A DNA stretch of 64,000 bases, from contig CAHIKZ030000250.1 in assembly GCA_903632075.3 (NCBI GenBank), positions 35,001 through 99,000 on the forward strand, in the 5' to 3' direction. The notes beneath the pieces were generated by a model, which was not told the DNA's origin, did no database searches, and saw nothing but the letters and a program-made list of their open reading frames with translations. Source of the stretch: Acanthosepion pharaonis. Its lineage: Eukaryota > Mollusca > Cephalopoda > Sepiida > Sepiidae. Below, one piece after another: positions 22,486 through 34,708 of the stretch (positions are counted from its first letter, which is position 1; the number at the start of each line of letters is the position of its first letter). Both the position numbers and the translations under genes were made by a program.

Positions 22486-22730
22486 TGCATAGTGGAGTAC
22501 CAACCATATAAATATGGTTGGTACCGGGAAGACGAGGGGAGGAATCAAGAGATTCAATCCAGAGACTCTGCCAACTGTGACTAAGTCAACACATTCTCCA
22601 GGAACGGTCTTCCCAAGAATATACAAAAGACTATATGTAAATATTGTGTACACTTTCTTGTTTCAATACATTTTGTTCTAAGTACATTTTGTGTTGTATT
22701 ATTATTCCATGCATTAGTCAAGTTTCAACA
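22486..22730 (+). repeat. Gypsy B 5' LTR
   Basis: TG..CA termini. A 28 nt palindrome at 22497-22524 encloses a TATAAATA box. The segment from 'aatccagagactctgcc' to the end is nearly identical to 34527-34703. Confidence 0.93.
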
Positions 22731-23222
22731 ATGGCGACGAGGTAGAAAGAACTTTACGAAAAAAAAAAGAATTGATAATTGATAGCCTTCAACAATTGGG
22801 ACAAGTCTTTGAAGGACCCAGGCTGAAGGAAAAAATTATTAATTAAAAGTCCAACATCTAATGGAACGGCAAAGGATTCTGAAGTTCTGGATATTTAGAA
22901 CTCGTTAAAGGACGACTAAGCATAAAGGAACGTTCACTCAGAATCTCTGAAAGGTGGCATAAACGAATAACGGTTAATTAAAAAAAAAAAAGAGAAAAAA
23001 ACTGGCCGACTACAAAAACATGCATGGAATTAAAAGGCGCACAAATACACCGTGTCGACTTTGAAAGGTAACGAACTTTAAAAAAAAAAAATTATTTTTT
23101 TTTTTTGGTTGCTCAACAATATTTTATAAAGCAAGACATAAAATTAAAAAGTCATAAGTTGTTTCGATTTTTTTGGTCAGCTTATATTATATTCGTGGAT
23201 ACACAATTTAAAAGTATATTCT

Positions 23223-24450
23223 TTGTTGCATGAACACTATCAGCTAAAGATGGATGAATTATCCAAAGTCATATCTGAATTATTCAAATCCCAGCAGTTG
23301 AGTCAAGCTGAATTATTCAAATCCCAGCAGTTGAGTCAAGCTGAGTTAGTCAAATCCCAGCAGTTGAGTCAGCAACGTCAAAGTGAACAGTTTGCCTTAT
23401 TAATAAGGGAACAACAGAAAAGACAGCAAGAATATCAAGAAAAGCAAGAGGAGTTGAGTCAGCAACGTCAAAGGGAACAAGAGGAAAGACAGCAAAAATA
23501 TCAAGAAAAACAAGAGGAAAGACTGGAAAAACAGGAAGAAATGCAGATCAAGGTTTTAGAAATTCAAAAGTTAACACTGGAGAAATTAAACAACAATCAG
23601 GCAAATGAAGGAAACTCTTCATATTCTAATAATATCATATTTAATTCGCTGGAAACTTTCAACTATGTGCCAGACGAAGGAAAAACGTTTGAAGGGTACT
23701 TTAAACGATATGAAGATATTTTCTACACAGACTGTGAAAACTGGTCGAATTCAAGAAAAGTCAGTCTATTACTAAGAAAGCTAGGTACAGCAGAACATAG
23801 CAAATTTGTAGATTTTATTCTACCGAGAAGAACAAATGAATTGGAATTCTCGGAAACAGTGAAATTGCTAAAGGAGTTGTTTGGAGCAAATATGTCGCTT
23901 TGGCATAAGCGATGGTTATGCATGAATGTCGCTAAATCAGACGATCAGGATTACTTAACATATGCATCTATAGTGAATAGACATTGTGACAATTTCAGAT
24001 TGGCAGAGATTACGGTTGAAGAATTCAAGTGTTTAATTTTTGCTCAAGGACTGGTATCCAGTAAGAGTGCCGAAATAAGACGTAGAGTTTTGTCTAAACT
24101 CGAATCTGAACAAAACCTTACCCTGCAAAAGTTAGCAGAGGAGTGTCAGCGGGCCGTAAGTTTGAAGAAAGAGTCTCAAAAAATCGAAGAAGCTGGCATT
24201 GCTTATATTAAAAAAATAAAAAAACAGTCAAATTACCCATCAGAAAAAAATTGGAGTAAAAATTCGGCGTATTTTAAAAAATAGACAAGAAAAATTAAAT
24301 GAAAAGAATGAGGGAAAAAAAAGGTTCCACCATATAATTGTAGACGGTGCAACGAAAGACACTGGGAGGTAAATTGCCCATATAGAAATAAAAAATGTTT
24401 CGTGTGCCACAAGAATGGACACAAAGGGTCGTGTTGTAAAACGAAAAAAA
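23223..24450 (+). pseudogene. Gypsy B gag
   Basis: The open frame 23223-24284 starts near a Met-rich segment (MDELSKVISELF). Residues about 20-120 are a Gln/Glu/Lys-rich coiled-coil-like stretch built on repeats of 'LFKSQQLSQAE'. Then comes a capsid-like region with FEGYFKRYEDIFYTDCENW and 'LTYASIVNRHCDNFRLAE', typical of Gypsy gag. After a frameshift near 24284, two zinc knuckles follow at about 24340-24440: Cys-x2-Cys-x3-His-x4-Cys, then CFVCHKNGHKGSC. The protein would assemble particles and bind RNA. Confidence 0.85.
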
Positions 24451-24529
24451 GTCAATAGCCGAATTAGACAAACAAATTCAAATATCAAATCAGATAGAGA
24501 TTTGAGGAAGTATGTGACGACTGAAATAT

Positions 24530-27503
24530 TAAAAAAAGAATATCAAATTTCAACTCGATTCGGGTTCAGATTTAACAATAATGAATGATAAAACATGGAA
24601 AATTTTAAAAAGGCCTACAATAATGAAGTCAACGAAACGCGCTCGAACAGTAACTGGAAAGGAAATTAAATTCGAAGGCAAGGTTGTACTTCCCATGAAA
24701 TTGAACGGATAGTTAAAAAATAAAAGTTTTCATTCTGAAAAATGGAGAAAACTTGATGGGTACAGATTTTATTGAAACATTCGAATTATGGGATAAACCG
24801 TTAATCTCATTCTGCAGAAAAGTAGAAAGTAATACGCAAACAAGACAGGACATTAAAGAGGAATTAAAGAAAAGGTTTCCGGAAACCTTCACACCTGGTC
24901 TTGGAAGATGTAACAAGTTTGAAGCCAAATTTGAATTAAAGGAAAATACTATGCCAATTTTTAAAAAGAAACGTAACGTGCCTTTCGCAAGTGTAGAGAA
25001 AATTAACGAAGAACTTGACAGGTTGGAAAAAATGGGAATTATTTCGAAAGTAGAATCTAATTCATGGGCTGCGCCGATTTGTGCATAAAAAGAAATCAAA
25101 CCAGTCAGTCTGCGTCGATTTTTCGACAGGGTTGAACTCGGTAATTAAGGACTACCATTACCCGTTACCGAGTCCGGAGGAGATTTTTAACAAGCTAAAT
25201 GGTGGAGTTATATTTTCAAAATCGACTTATCAGATGCCTATCTCCAAATTCCCGTCGAAGAGGAATGTTCGAAGTTACTAGGGATAAACACGCATAGAGG
25301 GTTATTCAAGTACAACAGGCTTCCTTTTGGTATTAAAGTGGCACCAGTCATTTTTCAACAAGCTATGGACGTCATGTTGAATGATTTAGACTTTGCATGC
25401 GCTTACTTAGACGACATCATAGTAAGGAGCGAAACCGTCGACGAACATCGAGAGCATCTCAATCAAGTATTTAAAAAGATTCAGGACTTTGGATTTAAAG
25501 TCAAAGAGCCAAAGTGCGAATTTGGTTTGGAGGAAATTAAGTATTTAGGTCACATAATCAACAAAAATGGCAGATGTCCAGATCCGGAAAGGTCCATTGC
25601 GATTAGAGACATGCCGACGCCCACTAATGTGGCGATGCTACAGAGTTTTCTGGGGCTTGCAAATTATTATCAAGCGTTCATTAAAGGAATGTACAATTTA
25701 AGAGCTCCGTTGAATGAACTGCTAAAAAAGACAAGGCATGGGAATGGACGGTAGAATGTCAGAAAGCCTTTGATGAAATAAAGAAAATGCTTACGTCCGA
25801 CCTCTTTTTAACCCATTACAATCCAAAACTGGATATTGTAGTGGCAAGTAACGCTAGTTCATACGGGATAGGAGCGTGTATTCAACGCATAATGCCAGAT
25901 GGTTCTAGAAAACCAATTGCACATGCTTCGAGAACTTTGCTCCCAGGAGAAAGTTACTCCCAGATAGAAAAAGAGGCACTGAGTATCATTTTTGCCATAC
26001 AAAAATTTCACAGATACATCCACGGCAGACATTTTATGCATGAAACGGATCATAAACCGCTGATCACTATTTCTGGTTCAAAGAAAGGGTTACCCGTCTA
26101 TACGGCAAATCGTCTGTTGAGATGGGGAACCATTCTTCTCAATTATGATTTTCACATAAAGCACTTATCATCCAAAAATATAATTCATGCAGAGAGTTTA
26201 TCAAGACTCGTACCGAGTCAAGAAGAAAGATTCGAAGAATCAATTATTGCAAATATCAGAGCAGATTATGAGGTGAAAAGCATGGTAAACAACATTGTAC
26301 GAGAACTGCCGGTTACACTAAAGGAAATTAAAAAAGAAGCTGAAAGCGATGATTTCATTTTAGAAATAAAAAGCAAAATGGTAGCAAATGACCAAAAAGT
26401 GCAGGAGATTTATTCAATAGGTGATGGAGTTTTATTATATGGTGAGAGAGTAGTAGTACCAAAAAAGTTGCAAAAAGGAATACTACGGGACTTTCATATG
26501 GGTCACCCGGGTATTAATAGAACAAAAAGCTTAATGCGAAGCTTTGTATATTGGAAAGGAATGGATGTGGATATCGCAAACATGGTTCATCGATGTAAAG
26601 GGTGTGCGTTAGCAGCTAAGGCACCACCTATAGTACACAAACCATGGCCCAAGACGGATCATCCGTGGACAAGATTACACATTGATTTCGCTGGTCCAGT
26701 AGAAGATTTTTACTACTTAATAGTGGTAGATAGTTTTACAAAATGGCCGGAAGTACTACGCTGTAAAAAGCCTACGTCCAATACCACAACAACTTTTTTG
26801 CATGAACTATTTGCACGGTTCGGTGTGCCAGAGTGTATTGTGAGTGACAATGGTACACAATTCACTTCTGAAGAATTTAAGGAATTTTGTGAGTTATATC
26901 AAATTAACCACATAACGACGCCGCCGTATCATCCGAGGTCCAATGGACTCGCAGAAAGATTTGTCGATAAGCGAGCTCTGAAGAAAGCCTCAGGAGTTCC
27001 AACGGAAAAGGCGCTTCAGCAATTCTTACAAGTATACAGAATCACGCCAAACCAGAGAACACACGCAAACATGGCACCAGCTGAACTAATGTTCGCTAGG
27101 AAAGTCAGTGTTTGACAAGCTTTTGCCAGGGAAAAATAGAGTAAAGAATACTATGTATACAGCGAGAAAAAGATACACCCCCGGAGAGAAGGTGTTTTTC
27201 AAGTGTTACAAAAACAACGTTGAGTTCTGGGAGCGAGGCATAGTGGACAAGAGAATCAGTGACCTGATTTACATAATTAAAGGGCCGAAGAATACTCATA
27301 AAAGGCACCAGAATCAACTTAAAAAATGTTACGTTATAGAGCCTGAAGAGAGTATACCGGATGAGGAGGAAGATCCCATTGATATAATGTATGATATGTT
27401 TCAGGTAGAACCTCCACAGAATACTCCTGAACCAAGAAGATCCGGTAGGAAACGGAAGTTCACGGACCCATTGGACGTGAATCCAAAACGGAAAAAATAT
27501 TAA
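24530..27503 (+). pseudogene. Gypsy B pol (PR-RT-RH-IN), frameshifted
   Basis: The aspartic protease motif 'LDSGSDLTIM' is near 24555. The reverse transcriptase (24753-25754) has frameshifts at about 25088, 25225 and 25750 and the active site in CAYLDDIIV. RNase H (from 25787) has SSYGIGACIQRIMPDGSRK, IEKEALSIIFAI and 'TDHKPL'. Integrase has a His-His-Cys-Cys head (GHPGINRTKS..HRCKGC) and the D,D,E triad in HIDFAGP, SDNGTQF and NGLAERFV. Another frameshift at 27115 precedes a basic C-terminus. The full set of domains is present but no continuous frame. Confidence 0.9.
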
Positions 27504-27599
27504 AATTAGGCGGATGGACATATGCATATGAAGTATGCAAATGGATCTACAAAGAAATAGCCATAATCATCAACCCATATAGGAAGCCAGTTGGAAATC

Positions 27600-27647
27600 C
27601 AAAAGGGATTCCAAGGCTTGGGAGGGGGGGTTAGGATCCACCTAATT
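27600..27647 (+). other. Gypsy B polypurine tract region
   Basis: 'ggcttgggagggggggg' at 27615-27631 is the only polypurine tract near the 3' LTR, but it ends about 16-17 nt before the LTR boundary defined by the target duplication. In these elements it normally abuts the LTR. Confidence 0.5.
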
Positions 27648-27716
27648 TGCATAGGGAGTACCGACCATATAAATATGGTTGGTACCGGGAAGACGAGGGG
27701 AGGAATCACGAGATTC
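27648..27716 (+). repeat. Gypsy B 3' LTR, left part
   Basis: Starts TGCATAGGGAGTACC and includes the same TATA-containing palindrome as the 5' LTR with one mismatch. It is interrupted by the LINE after 27716; the rest of the LTR is at 34512-34703. Confidence 0.92.
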
Positions 27717-28538
27717 CCTCTGTCTTGTTCAGACTTATTCCTGACCGGCTGTGTTGGGTGTTTGTGATTGTTTTCTTTATTTTGCGGTGCGACGAGATTA
27801 TTTGGCCCACGAGGATTTGATTGAAGTGCTTCCCGAACTTGCTTGCTTGACAAACTTCGACCCAGTTTTTGCTTAAGTTTTATATTTTTATTTTTCCATT
27901 TCTTTTGTTTGTTTTTAATTTGTTTTTGGCCCACATTTTTTCTTTTTTTAGTCCGGTTTGACAAAGTCTTACCGGACGACTGCTTTCTTATTTTTGTTTA
28001 TTTCTTCTCAGTTTTTAAAAAAAAGAACAGTTTAAGACAAAGAAAAAAGAAAAAGAAAGCTTTGTTTTTATTTCTTTTTATTTTTTATACCCTCCTTCTT
28101 TTCTTAGCGACTTCGGTCGCTTTCTTTTTTCCCTTTTTGGTTTGACTAGTTTGTTTTTTCTTTTAATTTATTTTCTTTAGCGGTTTTTTTTTTTTTTTTT
28201 TTTTTTTTCTGGTTGTAAACCAGACTTTTTCTTTTCTTTTTCTTTTTGTATAATTTTTGAATTTAAAAAAAAAAGAGAGGAGTTTCTGTTTTTATTTTTT
28301 CTTCTCGGCAGTCTTTGGGCGCCATTGTTATTTTTTTTCTTTCTTAACTGTATATTTATTTATTGATCAAGTTTGTCTTTTTGCTTTTAGTTGTTTTATT
28401 TTGATTGTCTTTGCTATTTTTATTTTTCTGGTGTTTCCAGGCTTTTTGTTTAATTTTTTTTTTTTTCTCTCCCAACTCCTTTCCCCAAGTTGTACATAAG
28501 TGCGAAGACCCGCAGGTGGTAGTCTCCACTGTTTCAAT
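27717..28538 (+). promoter_or_regulatory. LINE 5' untranslated region
   Basis: Strongly T-rich on the sense strand with T-runs such as 28184-28208, and without a believable coding frame. Reading frames here are products of this composition. An internal promoter is expected for such elements but I cannot pinpoint it. Confidence 0.6.
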
Positions 28539-30356
28539 ATGGCCGACGGTGCCAGTCGGTTCAACGTGAAAAGGACCTTTTCGGATCGGCGGCTAAAGCC
28601 GACCCGCCTGTTAAATCTGCAGAAAAGCGGGCTGATAATAGCCCAAGATCTGAAAATGCCAGTAGCTCCAAGAAAGGAGCTCCTACCAGAAAAGACGAAG
28701 TTCCAAAGGAGGAACAAAGTAAGACGACCGAGGAGTTGCCCTCCTGCTGGAAGTCCCCCCCTAGTTGTATTCTATTCTACGCCTATCTTGTTAATAAAGA
28801 TGTGTTCGTCGATAATGTCCAGGAACTCGATATGTTCTCAAAGAGAATGGTGACGTTTTTGTGGTCGACAAGAAAACCCGAAAGATTTGTCGCTCCACAA
28901 AAGACACTGTGATCAAATCACTTTTGTCCCTGGGGATAAAACCCCAAAGAATTATTAAGGGTACGGGTTTCTTCATGTGGGACATTCTGCTGCCCACACC
29001 GGAAAATTGCCTGGCCATGGCAAAGAAAGAGCTAATCACAAAAGATTTGATTCTAAGAACGGAATATGAAGGCCGCAGGCGGACCAGAGTGGCCGTTTTC
29101 GAGGTTCCTCCTCAAATTTCGGGAGAGCTCCTGGCTGCATCTTTTATGCAGTACGGCCAAATTTTAGGGGCTCTCTCCGACAATTTGAACGGGGTATGGA
29201 CTTTTGACATCATGCTCGACCAGAAGGCCTTCAAGTCCGTCCCCAACTGTTTAGTGTTCGGCGACCGGAAGATGCCGGTCATAGTGACTGGTAGGCGACC
29301 AACTTGCTGGAGGTGTGGAGAGACTGGTCACCTTTCCTCCTCCTGCCTAGGGAAGAAGGCCCCTGGAGTTCCGGTCGTAGGTGACCAAAATACCCCCTTG
29401 GCCGATAAGGAAAAATCCGCGGCGCCTGTAATGGGCCTAGCTGCGAGGCGGACTGATGGGCAAAATCCCTCGGTTGGGTCCAATCCCACATTGCCCCCGA
29501 AACCAACGCCTGCCACAAGTGTGGTTAAGGAGAATGATGTGGGGGAATGGCGCCTCGTAGTTAGGGGCAAGGGGAAGACCCAAACAGCGGTTCCTTAGTC
29601 CCAACATGACACCAGGGACAAAGTCACCTACAGCCCCATTCCCTCTACCAGCTTTGAGGGCGACGCCTCGGCGTCTTATGAAAAAAACGCCAGCGATACC
29701 CAGAAAGCTAACGAGCCGAGCTGGAAAAAGATCCTGGACTTAAAAAAATTAAAAGAACAGTTGGAGGCTAAGCGGGGTAAAAACCAAAAATCGATGGGGG
29801 GCACCGGCCCCTCTATTCTCTGCCCCGTCTTCCCCTACTTCATCCAAAAAAATTTTTTGAAACCTCTTCCACCAAAGTCACTGTCGAACTCACCGACAAA
29901 ATCTTTGCACTCATCAAAACCTTCACCTGTGAGGACGCCTTCGGGCATGACACCTCCACCACTCCAAACATCACACCCATCTCAACACCTATCCAGTCTC
30001 CCCAAAAGAAAAGGGTAAGGAGCCCAGATTCGCAAGTTGTCACAGAAAAAAAAATCAAGCCACCATATCTCACAGGGGACGTCTGCCGCGTATCCCGGGA
30101 TCAGGCGGAAAGGGTCTTCGGGCAAATGAAGAACCCGAAGCCCTTGAAAATCTTGTAGAATTTCCGGCACATCAAGGGTGTGGATGTGGAGATGCCGGAA
30201 AATTTCCACAAGGCCCGAAATCAGCTAACCGTCGTAAGAACTGGCCCGGGTACGCGGGAGATCTGGGGCATGATAGAGGAGGAAAATCGTCCTTGAAAGT
30301 GGTGCCCCCAGCTGTCGTCCTGCTGGAGGATAATTTGGATGAAACAAAAAAATGTA
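28539..30356 (+). pseudogene. LINE ORF1 (nucleic-acid-binding protein), broken
   Basis: Probably starts at ATG 28539 (MADGASRFNVKRTF). Frameshifts shift it twice before the main frame 28861-29598, which holds a domain with GVWTFDIMLDQKAF and a zinc knuckle CWRCGETGHLSSSC near 29306-29347. A TAG at 29596-29598 interrupts it, but the same frame goes on to about 30018 (e.g. EPSWKKILDLKKLKEQLEAK, coiled-coil-like), then a different frame to about 30160. ORF1 proteins of this class bind LINE RNA. Confidence 0.8.
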
Positions 30357-30549
30357 AAGGGAGGGTCCCTATTTAAGTTCACCCATCCCTTTATAGAGCC
30401 CTTAAGTTAACTTATCCTGCGGACATCGGCGGCTTGTCCCAGGATGACACGCTTGATACTGAGATGATGTCTGGTTCGTTGGGACAGGCTGTCGGTGTCC
30501 TCACCCCAGCCATGTTCTATCCTGAAGGGCAACCCTAATCGGTTTCACA

Positions 30550-33500
30550 ATGGCACTTTGGTTAGCTACTTTGAATGTCCGGGGCCTGAGGTCCGAGTCT
30601 CGCATGGCGAGGCTCTCTCGTGACCTTCAGCGCCTCGGGGTGAATATATGTTGTATACAAGAGACCCGGTTTTCTTCTCATGATCGTGAGGACATACTGT
30701 CTAAGGGGTTCGCCCTATATTCAGCATGTTTTGATGATCGTTCGAGGGGTGTCTCTTGGCTAGCGAGCAGGTCTTTGAAGGCTGCATGTACCCTTGTCTT
30801 CGCGGATCCGGCGGGCAGGCTTTGTGTGTTGGATATTACCATAAAGGATAAGGTTCTTCGTCTCATGGGGTTTATGCGCCCAATATCCATTCCGAGCGGC
30901 CTGCTTTGTTTCGGCAGATCGCGCCGTTCTTGACGACGTCTCGTCGGGTAGTTTTAGCGGGGGATTGGAATGCCGTCCTTGACCCCGATATAGATTGTAT
31001 AGGGCACAAACAAGGTACTAACAACCCGGATGTGAAACCATTTCGGGACTTTATCGATGGGTTTGATCTCGTCGATAAGTTCCGGGATGAACACCCTCGG
31101 GAGGTAGCATGGACTTGGACAACTAGTGGCAACTCGGCTCCTGGCTCGCTTGCGAGCTACCTGGACCGAGTCTTAGTTAGGAGAGTCGATGTAGGGCTCT
31201 TAGGGTGTCCAAGTTTCCATTATATAGTTTATACGGATCATAGGCTTGTCCGGGTCCGTGTAAACTTAGATAAGCCTAAGGTTAGGTTGGCTGGTTACTG
31301 GAAATTGAACTGTTCACTTTTCGGTGATCAGGGTTTCCGGGACCAGTTGTTACTAATAATACAAAGGGAACTGACGGGAGCCGTTCTGGGAAATGCCTGG
31401 TGGGGAAATTTAAAATCAAAAATTTGAACGTTTGCTGCTGATTTTAGCCGTCGACTCAATCTAGATAGCGCAAACTGCTTTAGAAAATAAAGTCGATCGG
31501 GCAGTGAAATCCCGTGTTAGTGGGGACATAGCTTTAGCTAAGGCAGAGTTGGCCTCATTGCTTATCAAGAAGGATCAAGCTCTGGTAGTTAGGGCTAGGT
31601 TAAAAAGAATGTCTTCTGAGGCTACGAATATGGCCGCTGAACTGCGTGTAGAGGAGAATCGAAACGCGTCTAGGCGACATATAGCGTGCGTCACATTACC
31701 GGATAAGCGGACCGTGACTACAAACGCGGGCATATGTGAGGTCTTTCGGGATTACTTTCAGGATCTTTTCACCAGGGACCCCGGTCTGAGCTCTGCTCAG
31801 TTCGACGCCTATTTAGCTGACTTTCCCTGCCTCTCTGCAGCTGAAGTGGCTAGGTGCGAGGGTCCCATAACAGAGTCGGAAATCTGGAAAGCGCTGAAGC
31901 AGTTTGGCCTGGATAAGTCTCCGGGATTAGATGGTCTTCCCTACGAAGTGTACTTGAGGCTGTCGCCCGTTTTTGTTCCTTTGCTGGAACTGATTTTCAA
32001 CCACTGGATGAAGCAGGGGTCTTTACCTCAACGCTTCACCAGGGGTGTCATCAAGTTGCTGCGTAAGGACAAGAACGGTGGGGATGGGTTAGGGAACTTT
32101 CGCCCTTTAACGATGTTAAACACTGACTTAAAGATTTTGGCGAAGATCTTAGCCAACCGTTTGCAGCTTGTCCTGTCTAGTCTGATTGGCCCTGAACAGA
32201 CTTGTGCTGTGAAGGGCAGGACTATTCAGGATAACCTTCATATGGTACGCTTGATCTTAGAACAAGTCGACATTGAAGCCGCGCTGATCAATTTGGATCA
32301 GTCCAAGGCCTTCGATAGGGTTGACCATCGATTTCTGGAAGCTGTCCTTTCGGCGGCCGGTTTCGGAGCCGACTTTCGCTCCTGGATCCGACTCTTGTAT
32401 GTGACCCCCGGTGCGCTGGTGGAAGTGAATGGGGTAAGATCGAAGCCTTTCGTATTGTATCGCTCCATTCGTCAAGGTTGTCCGCTCTCGCCTATGCTTT
32501 ACGTTCTTGCGTTGGAACCATTCCTTCGCAAGTTAAAGGCGAATCCGGTCCTACGCGGAATTTCGCTGCCTGGTGCTTCCATCTCGGCCAGGTATTCAGC
32601 CTATGCTGACGACGTTTCGGTTCTTGTGTCGAGCAGAGCCGAGATTAACGAAGTCAGCAAGGAGATCAGTGGGTATGAGATGGTGACAGGGGCTAAGATC
32701 AACCGCGATAAGTCTGTTGGCTTGCGGTTGGGTGCGTGGAGGGGAGTTTCTCTTCCCGGACCTTTCCTCTGGACGGATGGGTCGATCAAGATTCTAGGCG
32801 TCTGGTTCGGTCCTGATCTCCAGTTGGAAATGAACTGGTCGGAGGTACAAGGGAAGGACGAGATCGCGGTTAATCTGTGGTCTCGGAGGAGACTTTCCCT
32901 GAAGGGAAGGGCGGAAGTATGTGTTTCACACATATATCCAATTCTCCTGTACCGACTCTCTGTGCTTCCACTCCCGTATGCCAAACTAATTTTATTAGTT
33001 CGAACCTTGTTCTCTTTGCTCCTTCTATCGTGAATGTCGTCGCGCTCTGAAGCTCCTCTTGCGGGCTACGGATGGCCTCTCCAACGCCCAGGCGTTGTCT
33101 CGTAAGGCATTGTATCAAGTATTAGTTAGGGGGGGGCGGCGCACAAGATGATCTAATTGGCGAGCTCGGTCTTACGAAGCAGGAGGCTCGTTCGATATGA
33201 CCTTGGGCGCCTGGGTTGAAATGCCTCAATAACGATGAGGCATCACTCACCTGGCTGGTGATTCGTGAAGCGCTCTGGGTCGGCAAGAGACTCTGTTCAG
33301 CAGGCTTGGAGAAATATCCAAACTGTCGTCGCTGTACTGGGGAAGTCGAGACCATTGGTCACGCCTTTTTTCGGTGCAAGGCGGTAGTGCCGTTGTGCAA
33401 GTTTGTTGAAGGCCTCATGGTTCGCATGTTGCAGGGAAAGTTTTTTGTCCTGGAAGCCAGTTCTGTTTGTAGCAATGTGGTGCCGCAATTGACGAAAGCT

Positions 33501-33605
33501 GAACACTATGTGTTCTGTTGCTTACTAGGGGTTATGAGAGTCGTGATTTGGACGACGCGTCAGAAAGGATTCTATGAGGGGAGAAGTTCACCTCTTCCCA
33601 ACTGA
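30550..33605 (+). pseudogene. LINE ORF2: endonuclease-reverse transcriptase, frameshifted
   Basis: From ATG 30550: endonuclease with 'LATLNVRGLRSESRMARL', 'CCIQETRF', 'VLAGDWNAVLDPD' and 'YTDHRLVRVRV', the metal-binding Asn, Glu, Asp and His strands of the AP-endonuclease fold, with a frameshift at about 30900. Stops and shifts occur near 31427-31500. The reverse transcriptase (31504-33033) carries 'LDKSPGLDGLPYEVYLRL', 'FRPLTMLNTDLKILAKILAN', 'DQSKAFDRVDH', 'IRQGCPLSPMLYVLALEPFL' and the active site 'YSAYADDVSVL'. A frameshift near 33033 leads to a C-terminal part with CRRCTGEVETIGHAFFRC. It would nick target DNA and prime reverse transcription there. Confidence 0.9.
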
Positions 33606-34511
33606 TCTTGTACTTTAAGCATCAGCTTAAAGTCAAGATTAGGACGGAAAGGCGGCGGCTCACCTCATCAGAATTCAGCAAAAGGTAGGTGAATCTTGCG
33701 CGTTTGTGCCGTGTAAAAGGGGCTGACTTGGAGTGGCATTTTGATGTCGGTTAGGCATCAGGATATTGTTTTCCTGGGTTGAACATGGGCAACCCATCCC
33801 GAAATTAGGTTAGAGTAGGATTTTTTATTTTTTCGTTTAGTTTTTCTTTCCTGTTCTGATAAACTTAGCTAGGGTGTGTTTGCTCATTGGTCCCCTTTTA
33901 TTTCTGTCCCCACTTTTCTTCCTTTAGTTTAACTCCCCGTCCCCTCCCTCATTTAGGTGGTCAGTGATGTCAGTTCTCTGGTGGATGCGGGGCGCCTTTC
34001 GTTTCGTGCGTGTGCTTTCGTATTGCTTTCGTATTTGTTGTTGTGTATGAATGAGTGAGTGCTTGTGTGAGTGCTTGACGGATTGAATGTGTCCTTATTT
34101 TCATAGTCCCGCATCGATTTCGTCCGGTTAACTGATATTTCTGCCACATTCAAAGTTTGTGGGGGGTTTTAATACTAACACTAATTTTGTTTAGTTTCTT
34201 GTAAATATATTTCGACATATTGTATATACTCATTGAGGATTTTTTTTAAAAAATGTTGTTTTTATGCCCCCCCCCACAGACAATATTTGTACATAAGGGG
34301 TGTATTTAGGATTTTCATTGAGTCAAAGAGGCATTTTGGTGGATGTAGTAAATGGATAAATGTGTTGTTTTAATAATAGGAATATTGTTTAGTATGATAG
34401 GGTCAGTGGTTGTGGCTAGCTAAGTTTTATTTTAAGACAAGTGATGACCATCCTTTTCCCCACCCCCCTTTTCGGCCTTGTGCCACATTTTTACATAGTA
34501 CAATAAATAAT
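33606..34511 (+). other. LINE 3' untranslated region and tail
   Basis: Non-coding stretch ending with 'ccccttttcggccttgtgcc' at 34464-34483 and a short 'caataaataa' tail. The 'ggccttgtgcca' block is shared with the LINE relic at 46820-46840 and the short tails at 12801 and 16033, suggesting a common 3' end recognised by related reverse transcriptases. Confidence 0.75.
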
Positions 34512-34703
34512 GAGGAATCAAGAGATTCAATCCAGAGACTCTGCCGACTGCGACTAAGTCAACACATTCTCCAGGAACGGTCTTCCCAAGAATATACAAA
34601 AGACTATATGTAAATATTGTGTACACTTTCTTGTTTCAATACATTTTGTTCTAAGTACATTTTGTGTTGTATTATTATTCCATGCATTAGTCAAGTTTCA
34701 ACA
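34512..34703 (+). repeat. Gypsy B 3' LTR, right part
   Basis: Begins with the LINE target duplication (34512-34528), continues as the rest of the LTR and ends 'gtcaagtttcaaca', followed by GACGT of Gypsy A. Very similar to 22539-22730. Confidence 0.92.
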
Positions 34704-34708
34704 GACGT

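Larger units (their letters stand above)
27717..34511 (+). mobile_element. L1/Tx1-like LINE inserted in Gypsy B 3' LTR
   Basis: About 6.8 kb, flanked by a 17 bp target duplication GAGGAATCA(c/a)GAGATTC at 27700-27716 and 34512-34528, one mismatch. Order: T-rich 5' region, ORF1 with a CCHC zinc knuckle, ORF2 with AP-like endonuclease, reverse transcriptase and a C-terminal CCHC, long 3' UTR, short tail 'caataaataa'. That is the plan of L1/Tx1-type non-LTR retrotransposons. The element seems near full length but has several frameshifts and stops. Confidence 0.92.
22486..34703 (+). mobile_element. Ty3/Gypsy element B (inserted in Gypsy A pol)
   Basis: A plus-strand LTR retrotransposon flanked by a 5 bp duplication GACGT (22481-22485 and 34704-34708) of Gypsy A sequence. 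The 5' LTR is 245 bp. The 3' LTR is 244 bp once the LINE nested in it is removed. A putative primer-binding site starts TGGCGACGAGGTAG at 22732. Gag, protease, reverse transcriptase, RNase H and integrase follow in Ty3/Gypsy order. The gag and pol frames are broken by several frameshifts. It belongs to the same broad lineage as A but lies on the opposite strand. Confidence 0.93.

Noticed and set aside
22288..22653. 121-codon minus-strand frame.
   Set aside because: It crosses the junction between Gypsy A pol and the Gypsy B LTR, so it is an accident of the insertion.
27843..28499. Phe/Leu-rich open frames suggesting membrane proteins.
   Set aside because: Produced by T-rich sequence in the LINE 5' region.
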